This document shows, piece after piece, positions 8,307 through 17,272 of a stretch of 64,000 nucleotides of DNA (position 1 is the stretch's first letter; each line of letters opens with the position of its first letter). Source of the DNA: Phycisphaeraceae bacterium. GTDB taxonomy: Bacteria > Planctomycetota > Phycisphaerae > Phycisphaerales > SM1A02. The position numbers were made by a program, and so were the translations under genes. The notes below the pieces were generated by a model. It made no database searches. It was given only the letters and a program-made list of their open reading frames with translations, and had not been told where the DNA came from. Location: assembly GCA_019636735.1 (NCBI GenBank), contig JAHBWY010000003.1:372001-436000 (forward strand), given 5' to 3'.

Positions 8307-9598
8307 GGATTGCCCTGGCGCTCCCGGAGCTCACCCAGCGCTTCGATCTCTTCGCGAGCGGCGGTGAACCTGGGCTGCATGGCCGCAAGGCGCTCGAGAA
8401 GCTCGGCGAGCTCGCTCTCGATCCGGGCCATCGCCTCCTTGATTCCCGGATCGTCACTTTCGGCGTGGCTTGCTTCAAGCGCCACGAGGTCGCTTCGCAC
8501 CGAAAGAAGGTGCTGTCGCGCCGCCTCGCCGAATGAGAGGACACGCCGCCAGTTGGCGATGGCGATGTCGCACGCCCGCTGCCATGCGCCGATCGACGCA
8601 CTGGTGGGGTGCCACGCGCCACCCTCGAAGTTGAGCCGAATCACGGGAACCTCATTCGATCGCACGCGCGGGTCCGACTCGGCGGCCGTCTGCATCGCAC
8701 CGGCAATCTGTCCAAGTGTGGCATTCGACGCTTCGAGAGAAGTGAAGGCGCGAGCGATGACCCGCGCTCGATAGAGCTCGCGCTGCTGCTGGTAGAGCGC
8801 GCTCTGGCGCAGCAGGTCTTCAACCTGCCGGCCGGAGAAGATCCACGGCTCCTTGCGCATGGCACGGCCGAGCGCCGTCACACCTCCCTCGAGCGGCTCC
8901 GCGATCCCCACGGCGTAGGCCTGTCGCGCCGTCAGTTGCCACGCCTTGGGTTCAGTTGCGATCGGTTCAAGCGCTCCGCCGCGCGGCGATCGCTGCAATC
9001 GCTCTGCGAGCCGGCGCTGGAAGTTCTCAATACTGCGAGCCACTGACTCCTCCAAACGCGGATCGAACTCCGGTTGGAAGGCGATGAGGGTCGCTGCCGG
9101 CGCCGGCTCCGGAATGAACACCCGATGCCCCGCGGGCAGGAGCCAAGCCGCCGGCCCGATGGCGCGCTGCACCACCAGGATCACGGGCACTTCCTTGCCG
9201 ATCTCGATGAGCGACTCGGCGATGCGCAGCGCTGCCTGATCACTGCCTCCATCGCTGTCGATCTCCACCACGAATGCCGTGGCGCCTCGAAGTGAACTTC
9301 GCTTGGCCGCCAGCGCTTCGAAGCCCTCGGGAGCGACATCCGATCCGATGCGGCCGATCACGGGAATCTGGACATAGCGCCCGGAAAGTGAGAGGCGTCG
9401 AATCGCATCATCGATGTCGGGGGCTTGAGGGGGTCGTTCGCTGCTGGTCCTGCGCAGCGTCGAGCGACCAGCGTCATCGAGCTGGGCCGACGCCGCGCCC
9501 GCAGCGCCGAACATCAGCAGGCAGGCGAGAAGTGGCAGCGTCGGAATCCACGCCCCGGGCCCCGTCCCCGCCCGGGCGCCCGCGATTCGCCTTGTCAT
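8303..9598 (-). CDS. Exported ClpP/crotonase-fold protein, NfeD/SppA-like
   Basis: 431 residues from ATG 9598, which gives a compact signal peptide (LPLLACLLMFGAAGAASA); ATG 9664 is possible. Residues about 70-180 resemble the ClpP-like domain of NfeD or SppA membrane proteases: YVQIPVIGRIGSDV, then VVEIDSDGGSDQAALRIAESL where proteases have a Ser-Pro-Gly-Gly loop, then PVILVVQRAIGPAAWLLPAG. At the usual catalytic Ser position I read G-P-A-A, so proteolysis is doubtful. The C-terminal half is helical with a probable coiled coil (LESELAELLERLAAM region). Assignment is by pattern and moderately secure. The gene overlaps the HIT gene by 4 bases. Confidence 0.55.
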   Translation of the reverse strand: MTRRIAGARAGTGPGAWIPTLPLLACLLMFGAAGAASAQLDDAGRSTLRRTSSERPPQAPDIDDAIRRLSLSGRYVQIPVIGRIGSDVAPEGFEALAAKRSSLRGATAFVVEIDSDGGSDQAALRIAESLIEIGKEVPVILVVQRAIGPAAWLLPAGHRVFIPEPAPAATLIAFQPEFDPRLEESVARSIENFQRRLAERLQRSPRGGALEPIATEPKAWQLTARQAYAVGIAEPLEGGVTALGRAMRKEPWIFSGRQVEDLLRQSALYQQQRELYRARVIARAFTSLEASNATLGQIAGAMQTAAESDPRVRSNEVPVIRLNFEGGAWHPTSASIGAWQRACDIAIANWRRVLSFGEAARQHLLSVRSDLVALEASHAESDDPGIKEAMARIESELAELLERLAAMQPRFTAAREEIEALGELRERQGNP

Positions 9599-9869
9599 GG
9601 CGAGCCGAAAGGAGCTCTGGCCTGCTGGCAAGGCGCCGACGCGATCAGTCAACCGAAGAGTCATAGCCCACAGTCTAGGGGCTGCGGGAGAGTGCCCGCG
9701 CATGCAGGATTCGCTCGGAGTTTCCGGCCGGGCGAACCTTCTCGACCGCCCCGACAACGATCGCTCCGCCAACAACCGCAACTTCAACACCAGACCTCGC
9801 GGCTCTCGCGTTGCGCGAAGCGACGGCGCCTTGGGCCGGCTTCCCAGGTCTGCGACGCTCGCTCAGCGA

Positions 9870-10154
9870 TCACTTCGTCCCGCGCGGTCCGCCGTTGCGC
9901 AGGTACTTCTCGGCGATCGCCTGCTCGAGATCGACCTCGAGAATGTTGGCGATCGTCGTCAGCCACGCCAGAACATCGGCGAACTCCTCGCGAAGGTTCG
10001 CGTGGTCCGGTTCACCCTTCTCCGAGCTGGCGATGGCGCTCGCGAGTTCACCGATCTCCTCGGTCAGCCAGAGGAAGGTCGCCGCGGCGCCTCGACGACG
10101 ATCGGTCTCGAGGTAGCGTTCACGGATGAGGGCCTGAAACTCGGCGATGGTCAT
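9870..10154 (-). CDS. MazG-like nucleotide pyrophosphohydrolase
   Basis: 94 residues from ATG 10154. The MazG fold is recognisable: FLWLTEEIGELASAI gives the first metal-binding ExxE helix, and LREEFADVLAWLTTIAN gives the second ExxxD helix. The short single-domain form resembles RS21-C6/MazG-like enzymes that hydrolyse (d)NTPs to monophosphates, a house-cleaning role. A GTG two codons upstream could also start it. It is followed downstream on the same strand by the ClpP-fold gene after about 270 bases, and preceded by tRNA-Arg. Confidence 0.85.
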   Translation of the reverse strand: MTIAEFQALIRERYLETDRRRGAAATFLWLTEEIGELASAIASSEKGEPDHANLREEFADVLAWLTTIANILEVDLEQAIAEKYLRNGGPRGTK

Positions 10155-10217
10155 GGTCACGCACGGCGCCCCGAGGCCGCCGGAGCGACCGGGCCTCGGA
10201 CGGAGCCGTCTTTCAAG

Positions 10218-10291
10218 CGTCCATGGCGGGGCTCGAACCTGCAACCTTCGCCTTCGGAGGGCGATGCTCTATCCAATTGAGCTACATGGAC
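10218..10291 (-). tRNA. tRNA-Arg (anticodon CCG)
   Basis: A 74-nt cloverleaf: acceptor GTCCATG with CATGGAC, D-arm GCTC/GAGC, anticodon stem TCGCC/GGCGA around loop CTCCGAA, T-arm GCAGG/CCCGC with loop TTCGAGC (one A-C mismatch). Anticodon CCG reads the Arg codon CGG. CCA is not encoded. Confidence 0.93.
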
Positions 10292-10305
10292 CCGCAGGAA
10301 CGGCG

Positions 10306-10314
10306 ATGATAGCA
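10306..10314 (-). promoter_or_regulatory. Extended -10 promoter of tRNA-Arg(CCG)
   Basis: On the minus strand TGC-TATCAT forms an extended -10 element, placing a start about 8 bases before the tRNA. No convincing -35 is seen. The element is 3 bases from the start codon of the divergent MFS gene. Confidence 0.45.
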
Positions 10315-10316
10315 CG

Positions 10317-11774
10317 ATGCGCCACCCCTCCGAGCAGCCTCCGAGCGACGCGTTCTCGCGAAGCGACGCGGCGCCGACCCTTCGATCGAAGGGCGAAGGC
10401 GCCCATGCGGGCCACGATCAGGGCGAGGCGCAGCCACCGCACCGCAGCGATGGCCACGGCAACTCGCCCGACCAAGATGGTGACGATGTCAATCCTGACG
10501 CGGCCGTCGTTGCCGGAGCACCTGCAGCACCGAGCAACGCGAAGCCCGCATCTCTGCCGATCGTCGCGCTGATCACCTTTCTCAATTCGCTCGGCTCCGG
10601 GCTGCTCTGGTCCGGCGTCTTCTTCGTCACGGAGCAGTCCTTCCAGTGGGGCGAGGTGCGCAACTTCCAGCTTGCGCTTGGTTCGACCGTCGTCTACGCC
10701 GTCGCTGCCTTCATGAGTGGCAGCCTCGTGGCTCGAATGGGTCGTCGCATCAGCGTGCGTCAGATCGTCGCGGTTCTGATGGTGCTGCAATTGCTCGGTG
10801 GCGCCGCCGCGCTCTTCGGACCTCCCGGCGTCATCACTTGCGCGCTGGTCGCCTCGGGTGCGAGTGCCATGCTCTGGCCGATCATGGAGTCCTACCTGAG
10901 CGCGGGCCGCCATGGTCACGCGCTCAGGCGCGCCATCGGGATCTTCAATCTCACATGGATGAGCGCGGTCGGCTTCGCGCTCCTGCTCATGGCGCCCGCG
11001 ATGGCGGCGGGACAGGCCACACTCGGACTGCTCTTCTTCATTCCGATCAGCGGCATCTCGCTGTTGCTCCTGCCGTGGCTGCCGAAGGCTCCACCACCGC
11101 ATGGAGCGCCCGACGCACCTGCACACCTCGACCCCACCGGCCCCGCAGAGCCGGGTGGTGTTGCCGCTCTCGCTGCCCAGCGGATGCCGGAACATCGACA
11201 TCGACCTGAAGCGGAGAGGGCGCTGCGCGACGCAACGCGAGTGCTGCTTCCGGTCGGGTACATCCTGATCGGTGCGCTCGGACCGGCGATGCCCTTTCTC
11301 CTTGGCGGACTCGAAGTCGAGCCGGGCTGGCGAACTCCGGTGACGGCAACATGGATGGCGGCGCGCCTCGTCATGGTGGCGCTCCTCCTTCGCTTCAGTT
11401 TCTGGCATGGGCGGCCCTCGGCGCTGGTCGTCGGGTTCCTCTGTGCGGCCGGTGGCTTCGGCATGATCGCGCTCGCCGGCTCGCTCTCCACCATGCTGAT
11501 CGGCCTCACACTCTTCGGCGCGGGACAGGCGATCATCTACTACGCCGCGCTCTACTACGCGATGGCCGTCGGCGGCGCTGAGGTGCATGCGGGAAGCGTC
11601 TTCGAGGCGCTCATCGGTCTCGGCTATGGCGTGGGCCCGATCGTCGGGCTCATCGTCGGCGGAGCCGAGCGCAGCTATGTGCTCGGAGTCCTCGGGATCA
11701 GTGTCATCCTGACCGCGCTCGCCTTCGACAAGGTGCTCGCGGCGCGAGCGGCCCGGCGCTCCCGGGCTCCATGA
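10317..11774 (+). CDS. Major facilitator superfamily transporter
   Basis: 485 residues. About 75 hydrophilic residues lead into some 12 membrane helices, starting at LPIVALITFLNSLGSGLLW. The loop after helix 2 reads SGSLVARMGRRISVRQ, a weak form of the MFS G-x-L-a-D-r-x-G-r-k signature. A central cytoplasmic loop (residues about 255-310) is rich in His and Pro, followed by the second six-helix half. Substrate cannot be read from sequence. The long polar N-terminus may be overcalled: the start codon lies within 30 bases of the tRNA gene, and a later start is possible. Confidence 0.75.
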   Translation: MRHPSEQPPSDAFSRSDAAPTLRSKGEGAHAGHDQGEAQPPHRSDGHGNSPDQDGDDVNPDAAVVAGAPAAPSNAKPASLPIVALITFLNSLGSGLLWSGVFFVTEQSFQWGEVRNFQLALGSTVVYAVAAFMSGSLVARMGRRISVRQIVAVLMVLQLLGGAAALFGPPGVITCALVASGASAMLWPIMESYLSAGRHGHALRRAIGIFNLTWMSAVGFALLLMAPAMAAGQATLGLLFFIPISGISLLLLPWLPKAPPPHGAPDAPAHLDPTGPAEPGGVAALAAQRMPEHRHRPEAERALRDATRVLLPVGYILIGALGPAMPFLLGGLEVEPGWRTPVTATWMAARLVMVALLLRFSFWHGRPSALVVGFLCAAGGFGMIALAGSLSTMLIGLTLFGAGQAIIYYAALYYAMAVGGAEVHAGSVFEALIGLGYGVGPIVGLIVGGAERSYVLGVLGISVILTALAFDKVLAARAARRSRAP

Positions 11775-11794
11775 GAGCGAGAGCACGGCGCGCG

Positions 11795-11900
11795 AGCACT
11801 CTGCCTACCACGGCTGATCGCTCGCACGCTCCTCGAAGGCGACACCACGCCGCAGGAGCACTCGTCCTATCGCGACTGGTCGCTCGCACGCTCGTTGAGG
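11795..11900. repeat. Imperfect duplication of the 3' end of a hydrolase gene
   Basis: About 45 bases at 11795-11840 resemble 11856-11900, offset by 61. The second copy holds the end of the hydrolase gene on the minus strand (codons for ERASDQSR and stop); the first would encode ERASDQPW and stop. It fills the short gap between two convergent genes. Confidence 0.6.
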
Positions 11901-13630
11901 AGCCATGCGACGACCTCGGGCAGCACCTCACCGACGATCAGCGTGTGGCCGCGCCCCTCGTGGGCGGTGAAGACGACATCGAGCCCGGCTCGCCGCATCT
12001 CCTCGGCCGCCCGGGCGAGACGGGACGCGGGAATGAGCGGATCGAGCGCCCCCGCGTCAATGCGGATCGGCGGCACACCGCCGCCTCGCGCCGAGATCGA
12101 GGCACCACCGGCCATCATCGCCGCCGCCGCGATCGACTCCGCTCGCTGGCTGACAATCGACGCGGTCGCCCCCGCGCCCATCGAGTGCCCGAGGATCATC
12201 ACTCGCGCGGGGTCGATGCCGTGGCAGCGCTCCATCTCACGAACCAGTGCATCAAAATGAAGCGGAGAAGTCGCGAAGACCGTTGTCAGCGGTGACACCG
12301 CCACGAATCCATGTTCCTCGGCGAGATTGCGGAGAAGGCCGGCGCCGTAGGCCTCCATGAACATGTTCTCATCACCACCGGCGCCGTGGAGTGCGATGAC
12401 AAGCGGCCGAGGTGCGATCGGGCCTTCAGGGCGGGCCTGGCCGCAGACGGCCCCATCGGGCGACGGCGCGAAGACGCGCATCGGAATCCGCACTCCGCTC
12501 GAGTCGAACTCGCGCCAACCATCGAAGGTCGCGGTGCGATAGGGATCCCGGCCTTCAAGCAGCGCTTCAAGTTCCCTCGTGACAGCGGTGGCGTGCGCTG
12601 CCATGTCGACGACCTGCATCGCGAGGCGCGAGCGCCGCGCGGGTGCTTCGGCCGTTCGCGCGTCGATCATGCCACGAAGGAGCTCGACGCGCGACTCCAC
12701 GGCAATGAGCGAATGAGGGTCGATGGCGAACGGGGGGTTGTCGGCACTTGCGCGGGATGCCTCCGCACGAGCGCGAATCTCGGCAAGTTTCGAATCGAGG
12801 CGAGCGAGCAACGCCTCCGCCTCTCCGTCGATCGCATCGAGGTGAGCGACCGCGAGCGGGACACCGGTGAGCCGGACTTCAAGGCGACAGGGTGACGAGA
12901 GGGGCGTGATCATCACCGTCGCACGACCATCCGCGCCGAAGTCGACGGCCACGCCAACGGCGCAGGATCCGGCAAGGACTCCGGAGCGGGCGCTCTCGGC
13001 AAGGGACGCGCCCGGTGCGAGGCGTCCGAGAGAGACTTCCACCGTTGCTCCCTTCTGCGCATTGATCAGCCCGGGAGCACAGGTCCCGTCTCCGCGCGCG
13101 ATGAGTGCGGCCGTATCCGGCGCGATCCCCAACCGCTCAAGGAGCGACTTGGTGAGGTCTTCAAGTTGCGATCGCGCCTGATCCATGCGGCCTGCGAAGA
13201 AGCCGAGCGTAAGCCGGTCGAAGCGCTCGTTCATGTCGCGCATGAGCGACTCGTGCGCTTCACCGCCGTGTGGCAGGAGTGCAGCGGCGAGGGCGAGCGC
13301 CTGCTCGAAGCGGATCAGCGCCGCGGCGAGGTCGGCTCGGGAGGTCGGTCGATCGCTCGTGTCGACGGCGTTGTTCGCCGGTGCGGCCTGCGGCGCTCGC
13401 GGCGTGACGGGCTGAGCGGACGATGCCGATCGCTCGACCCCGGCGGTTGCCATCATCAGCACGAGCGCGACCATCCCGCCATTGAACCGCCCAATTCCGC
13501 GGCGTCTCGATCGCCGATTCATCAAGCGCCGGTCCTGCGCCAGTGAAGGAGGGGCGTCATCGGCGCGGCGCGATCGCTCACGGTCAAGGGAATGATCGAC
13601 CATGAACTGGCTGATACCACGAATGCTCAT
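11867..13630 (-). CDS. Exported alpha/beta hydrolase, PHB-depolymerase/esterase-like
   Basis: 587 residues from ATG 13630, chosen because its ATGA overlaps the photolyase stop. A polar N-terminus precedes a signal segment (GGMVALVLMMATAGVE). The middle is helical and unrecognised. The catalytic domain begins near residue 400: PLVIALHGAGGDENMF gives the oxyanion HGAGG, GHSMGAG contains the nucleophile Ser, IDAGALDPLIP offers the acid Asp, and EGRGHTL the catalytic His. This order fits feruloyl esterase or PHB depolymerase-like enzymes, which act outside the cytoplasm. Substrate unknown. Coupling to photolyase is probably organisational rather than functional. Confidence 0.75.
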   Translation of the reverse strand: MSIRGISQFMVDHSLDRERSRRADDAPPSLAQDRRLMNRRSRRRGIGRFNGGMVALVLMMATAGVERSASSAQPVTPRAPQAAPANNAVDTSDRPTSRADLAAALIRFEQALALAAALLPHGGEAHESLMRDMNERFDRLTLGFFAGRMDQARSQLEDLTKSLLERLGIAPDTAALIARGDGTCAPGLINAQKGATVEVSLGRLAPGASLAESARSGVLAGSCAVGVAVDFGADGRATVMITPLSSPCRLEVRLTGVPLAVAHLDAIDGEAEALLARLDSKLAEIRARAEASRASADNPPFAIDPHSLIAVESRVELLRGMIDARTAEAPARRSRLAMQVVDMAAHATAVTRELEALLEGRDPYRTATFDGWREFDSSGVRIPMRVFAPSPDGAVCGQARPEGPIAPRPLVIALHGAGGDENMFMEAYGAGLLRNLAEEHGFVAVSPLTTVFATSPLHFDALVREMERCHGIDPARVMILGHSMGAGATASIVSQRAESIAAAAMMAGGASISARGGGVPPIRIDAGALDPLIPASRLARAAEEMRRAGLDVVFTAHEGRGHTLIVGEVLPEVVAWLLNERASDQSR

Positions 13631-15114
13631 CCCGACTTCTCCTTCAAGGGGGAGACGGCCGCGAGCGCGTCGAGCGCCTTGGCCCGTGCCGAGGCGTGCT
13701 CCACGATCGGTGCTGGATAGGTTCGACCGATCTCGACACCTGCCGCGCGAAGAACGGCGGGCTGAGCTTCCCAAGGCTGGTGGATCCACTCCGCCGGAAG
13801 TCTCGCAAGCTCAGGCACGAACTCGCGGACATAGGCGCCGTCCGCGTCGAAGCGTTCCCCCTGGCTCACTGGGTTGAAGATCCTGAAGTACGGCGCTGCA
13901 TCGGCGCCACATCCCGCGGTCCACTGCCAGCCGAGCGTGTTGTTGGCGAGATCGGCGTCGACGAGCGTATCCCAGAACCATCTCGCACCATCGAGCCACG
14001 GTTGCAGCAGGTGCTTCACGAGGAAGCTCGCGACGACCATGCGCACCCGATTGTGCATCCATCCCGTGCGCCAAAGCTGCCGCATGCCCGCGTCAACGAG
14101 CGGATAGCCAGTCAACCCCTTCTGCCAGGCGCGAAGGAGCACGGCATCGCGGCGCCAAGGAAAGCTTGCAAACTCCGGTCGCAATGGCTGAGTCGGTGTC
14201 TTCGGCTGATGGATGAGCACATGGTGCGCGAACTCGCGCCAGCCCATCTCCGCGCGGAAGACGCGCAGGCTTTCGAGCGCCGCCTTCACTCCATCGCCTG
14301 CGGAACCGCGCGAGTCGCCCGGCCGCAGCCGATGTTCGACCTTCGCGACCTCGTGCCAGAGGCGACGAGGCGAGATCTCGCCGAAGTGAAGATGCGGCGA
14401 AAGTCCGCTCGTTCCCTCAGCTCCGCAGAGGTTTCGATCACCGGCGTACGAGGTGATCGCCGCGGCCGCGAAGCGCGTCCAGCGCGCCTTCGCCCCCTCC
14501 TCCCCGGGCTGCCAGCGCTTCGGGAACTCGGCGGCCCACGGAATGCTCGGCAGAAGACCGAGCTCGTCGATCGAACCCTCCTTCAGCCCACGCGAGCCAT
14601 CCTCGAGTCGCTCCGGAGGTCGAAGTGGCACCGTGTCGAAGCCGCGGGCAAGGCACGCCTTCCAGAACGGGGTGAAGACCTTGAACGGCGTTCCCGAGCC
14701 GCTGCGGATCTCCGCGGGCTCATGAAGGAGAGCGCCGGGCATGAATGCACACTCGACTCCCCGCCGCGCGAGCGCCGCCGCCACAAGCCGCTCGTGACTG
14801 ATGGCCGCTGGCTCGTGGCGAGCGCTCGCCACGACTCGATCGGCGCCACTCGCGGATGCGACCTCGGCGAGGATGCCTGCCGCCGCGCCGCGCCGCACAA
14901 GAAGCTTCGCCCCCAGCGCCGACAATCTCGCCCGAAGTGCAACGAGCGAGTGATGCAGCCACCATCGAGCGGCACCACCCGCGGGCCACTCCCCCTCGGC
15001 GGCGTCATCAAGGATGAAGAGCGCGACGACCGCGCCCCGCTCCGCCGCGCTTCGCAGCGCCGGGTGATCGTCGATGCGAAGATCATGTCGGAACCAGACG
15101 ATGGTGGAAGGCAC
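13627..15114 (-). CDS. phrB: Deoxyribodipyrimidine photolyase (class I)
   Basis: 495 residues from GTG 15114, with GGAG 8 bases upstream. The N-terminal Rossmann-like antenna domain starts IVWFRHDLRIDDHPAL. The FAD domain holds TGYPLVDAGMRQL, the conserved WMHNRVRM, and NNTLGWQWTAGCGADAAPYFRIFNP, all hallmark class I photolyase segments. The enzyme uses blue light and reduced FAD to split pyrimidine dimers. Length is normal. It lies between the SRPBCC-SDR gene (28-base gap upstream) and the hydrolase (ATGA overlap downstream), forming a three-gene minus-strand operon. Confidence 0.95.
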   Translation of the reverse strand: MPSTIVWFRHDLRIDDHPALRSAAERGAVVALFILDDAAEGEWPAGGAARWWLHHSLVALRARLSALGAKLLVRRGAAAGILAEVASASGADRVVASARHEPAAISHERLVAAALARRGVECAFMPGALLHEPAEIRSGSGTPFKVFTPFWKACLARGFDTVPLRPPERLEDGSRGLKEGSIDELGLLPSIPWAAEFPKRWQPGEEGAKARWTRFAAAAITSYAGDRNLCGAEGTSGLSPHLHFGEISPRRLWHEVAKVEHRLRPGDSRGSAGDGVKAALESLRVFRAEMGWREFAHHVLIHQPKTPTQPLRPEFASFPWRRDAVLLRAWQKGLTGYPLVDAGMRQLWRTGWMHNRVRMVVASFLVKHLLQPWLDGARWFWDTLVDADLANNTLGWQWTAGCGADAAPYFRIFNPVSQGERFDADGAYVREFVPELARLPAEWIHQPWEAQPAVLRAAGVEIGRTYPAPIVEHASARAKALDALAAVSPLKEKSG

Positions 15115-15142
15115 GCAATGGCTCCGTGCGGCGCGGCCGCAC

Positions 15143-16528
15143 TCAATCCTGGAACTTCATGAACTCAAAGCGCAGCGCCGGCTCCAGCGTCGGGAAGTCG
15201 AAGCGGAAGCGATGGTCCATGAGCCGCGCGGGCTTGACGAACGCGCCGCGCAGGAGCAGTTGATCGCCCATCTCCCCGAAGAGCGCGCGCATGCCGAAGC
15301 TCGGGGCGGGAAGGAGGAAGGGCCGTCGGAGCACCCGCGCCAGAGTCCGCCCGAAGTCGCGGTTCGACATGGGTTCAGGCGCCGTCGCGTTCACTGCGCC
15401 ATGCACGCTGGGGGTGACGATCGAGAAGAGAATCGCCCCGAGAAGATCATCGAGCGCAATCCAGCTCATCCCCTGCTGCCCAGAACCCACCGGACCGCCG
15501 CCACCGAGCTTGAAGATCGGCGCCAGCTTGGCGAGCGCTCCGCCCCGGGTCGAGAGCACGATCCCGATGCGGAGATGGACCACTCGAATGCCCGCATCCT
15601 CGGCGGCCCGTGTCGCCTGTTCCCACTCGGCGCAGACCTCGGAGAGGAAGCCGCTGCCGCGCTCGTCGCGTTCATCGACGACGCGCGGACCACGATCGCC
15701 GTACCAGCCGATCGCGCTCGCCGCGACGAGCACCCGCGGCGGTGCGGAGAGCGAGGCGAGCGTCTCCGAGAGGAGGCGCGTTCCATCCACGCGACTGCGC
15801 CGAATCTCCTCCTTCCTCGCGGCGCTCCAGCGGCGATCGGCAATGCCCGCTCCCGCAAGGTGGACGACGGCGTCGAGTCCCTCAAGTGCATTCGCGTCGA
15901 TCTTCTTCGCCGAAGGGTCCCATGCGATATCGAAGCGGCTCTCCGCATGGGGCGCAGTCGTGCGCACCATCTTGCGCACCTGATGACCGCCGGTGGTCAG
16001 GAACGGCACGAGCGCCGAACCCACCAGTCCGCTTGCTCCACTGACGGCCACGCGCAGCGGCTCCGCAGTCACGCATTCCGCGTGGCGCCGAAGATCGTTC
16101 GCCGTCCGTCGATGGCGGAAGTCGAAAGTCTGTCGCAACTGACTGCGCACCCAGCGCCCGAGGAGCGCCGAACCGATTCGCCCCCCCGGTGGTTCATACT
16201 CGAGATGATCCTCCAGCCGGCTCGCCGTCGGGCCTTCGGGGAGAAAACGGTGCACATGCTTCCAGCGCGGGAAGGGCCCCTTCTCGATCTCGTCAGTGAA
16301 GCGCTCGCCTGGAATCACCTCTCGATGGACAGCGGTCCAAGCGCTTCGAAAGGGCCCCTTCCTGAGGACGATGGTTGCTCGTGAGCCTTCGGCGATGCCC
16401 GCGTGCGACTCCACGGTCGCGCGAACTCCCGGCGGGAGAAGGCGCTCAAGCGCGCCGGGTGCGAAGTGCCACGCGGAGAGCCGCTCGGCGGAGACAGGCA
16501 TGGTGCTGGTGTGAATGAAGAGCGGCAC
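15143..16528 (-). CDS. SRPBCC domain fused to TIGR01777-type NAD(P) epimerase/SDR
   Basis: 461 residues from GTG 16528. No ATG fits the alignment; an upstream GGAG lies 11 bases away. Residues 1-150 form a START-like SRPBCC domain (ERLSAWHFAPGALERLLPPG, then EIEKGPFPRWKHVHRF). From about 155 an extended SDR follows: VAVSGASGLVGSALVPFL is the Rossmann loop, DAVVHLAGAGIADRRW matches the family, and IGWYGDRG contains the YfcH-type active-site region. The C-terminal DUF1731-like segment includes LLRGAFVKPARLMDHRFRF. The fusion is known in TIGR01777 proteins, which often sit next to photolyase, as here. Reaction unknown. Confidence 0.88.
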   Translation of the reverse strand: MPLFIHTSTMPVSAERLSAWHFAPGALERLLPPGVRATVESHAGIAEGSRATIVLRKGPFRSAWTAVHREVIPGERFTDEIEKGPFPRWKHVHRFLPEGPTASRLEDHLEYEPPGGRIGSALLGRWVRSQLRQTFDFRHRRTANDLRRHAECVTAEPLRVAVSGASGLVGSALVPFLTTGGHQVRKMVRTTAPHAESRFDIAWDPSAKKIDANALEGLDAVVHLAGAGIADRRWSAARKEEIRRSRVDGTRLLSETLASLSAPPRVLVAASAIGWYGDRGPRVVDERDERGSGFLSEVCAEWEQATRAAEDAGIRVVHLRIGIVLSTRGGALAKLAPIFKLGGGGPVGSGQQGMSWIALDDLLGAILFSIVTPSVHGAVNATAPEPMSNRDFGRTLARVLRRPFLLPAPSFGMRALFGEMGDQLLLRGAFVKPARLMDHRFRFDFPTLEPALRFEFMKFQD

Positions 16529-16593
16529 GCGTTCATCTTCTCCGCGACCCCCCGTCTTCGCCAGAGGTGAGGCTGTGGATGTAGCATGACCAC

Positions 16594-17193
16594 ATGAGCG
16601 ATCCCAGGCCCTCGATCGCTCGGCGGCTGGTGCAGGCCCGCATGGGCATCGAAGCGCTCGAAGCCGCCGAGGAACCACTCGCCGAGGTGATCAATGCCAT
16701 CGCCTCGAGCCTCGCGGCAGGTGGCACGCTCTTCACTTGCGGCAATGGTGGCTCGGCGGCGCAGGCGCTGCATCTGGCCGAAGAGCTCATCGGACGCTTC
16801 CGTCACGACCGCCCTCCCCTCCGCGCGATCTGCCTGAATGCCGATCCCACGGCGCTCACCTGCATTGCCAATGACTTCGGCTATGAGCAGGTGTTTGCGC
16901 GGCAGCTCAAGGCGCTTGGTCGGGCGGGCGACTGCCTGATGGTGCTCTCGACCAGCGGGCGAAGTCCGAACATTCTCGCGGCACTCGAAGTCGCCCGTGA
17001 ACTCGGCGTGCACGGCCTCGGGCTTCTCGGCGGCGAAGGCGGCCCCGCCCTTCCGCTGTGCCACCGCGCCGTCGCGTTGCATGGATGTGACTCCGCCGCC
17101 GTGCAGGAGGCCCATCTCATGGCTATTCATATGATCTGCGAGGTCTTCGAGCACTCCGCCGCTCTGGCGAGCGCCGCTCGAATTCCCGGCTGA
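16594..17193 (+). CDS. gmhA: SIS-domain phosphoheptose isomerase
   Basis: 199 residues. The SIS fold is clear: GTLFTCGNGGSAAQALHLAEEL binds the sugar phosphate, LSTSGRSPNILAAL is the second phosphate loop, and AVQEAHLMAIHMICEVFE carries the C-terminal Glu/His metal-binding helix seen in GmhA. GmhA isomerises sedoheptulose 7-phosphate to D-glycero-D-manno-heptose 7-phosphate for LPS core or S-layer heptose. Length agrees with the family. DnaA-associated DiaA proteins are close relatives and cannot be wholly excluded. It is divergent from the SRPBCC-SDR gene. Confidence 0.88.
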   Translation: MSDPRPSIARRLVQARMGIEALEAAEEPLAEVINAIASSLAAGGTLFTCGNGGSAAQALHLAEELIGRFRHDRPPLRAICLNADPTALTCIANDFGYEQVFARQLKALGRAGDCLMVLSTSGRSPNILAALEVARELGVHGLGLLGGEGGPALPLCHRAVALHGCDSAAVQEAHLMAIHMICEVFEHSAALASAARIPG

Positions 17194-17272
17194 TCGATCG
17201 ACCTGTGGCGCATTCGGCGCCGAGCATCTCGTCAACTCGCTCTCGACTTACGCCCTCGCTCCATCCACCACC

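Noticed and set aside
10269..11786. Long minus-strand frame opposite the MFS transporter, covering tRNA-Arg
   Set aside because: It is highly charged without motifs and would read through the tRNA. The plus strand gives proper membrane helices.
13696..15162. Plus-strand frame opposite photolyase
   Set aside because: No recognisable domain, while the minus strand encodes a complete photolyase.
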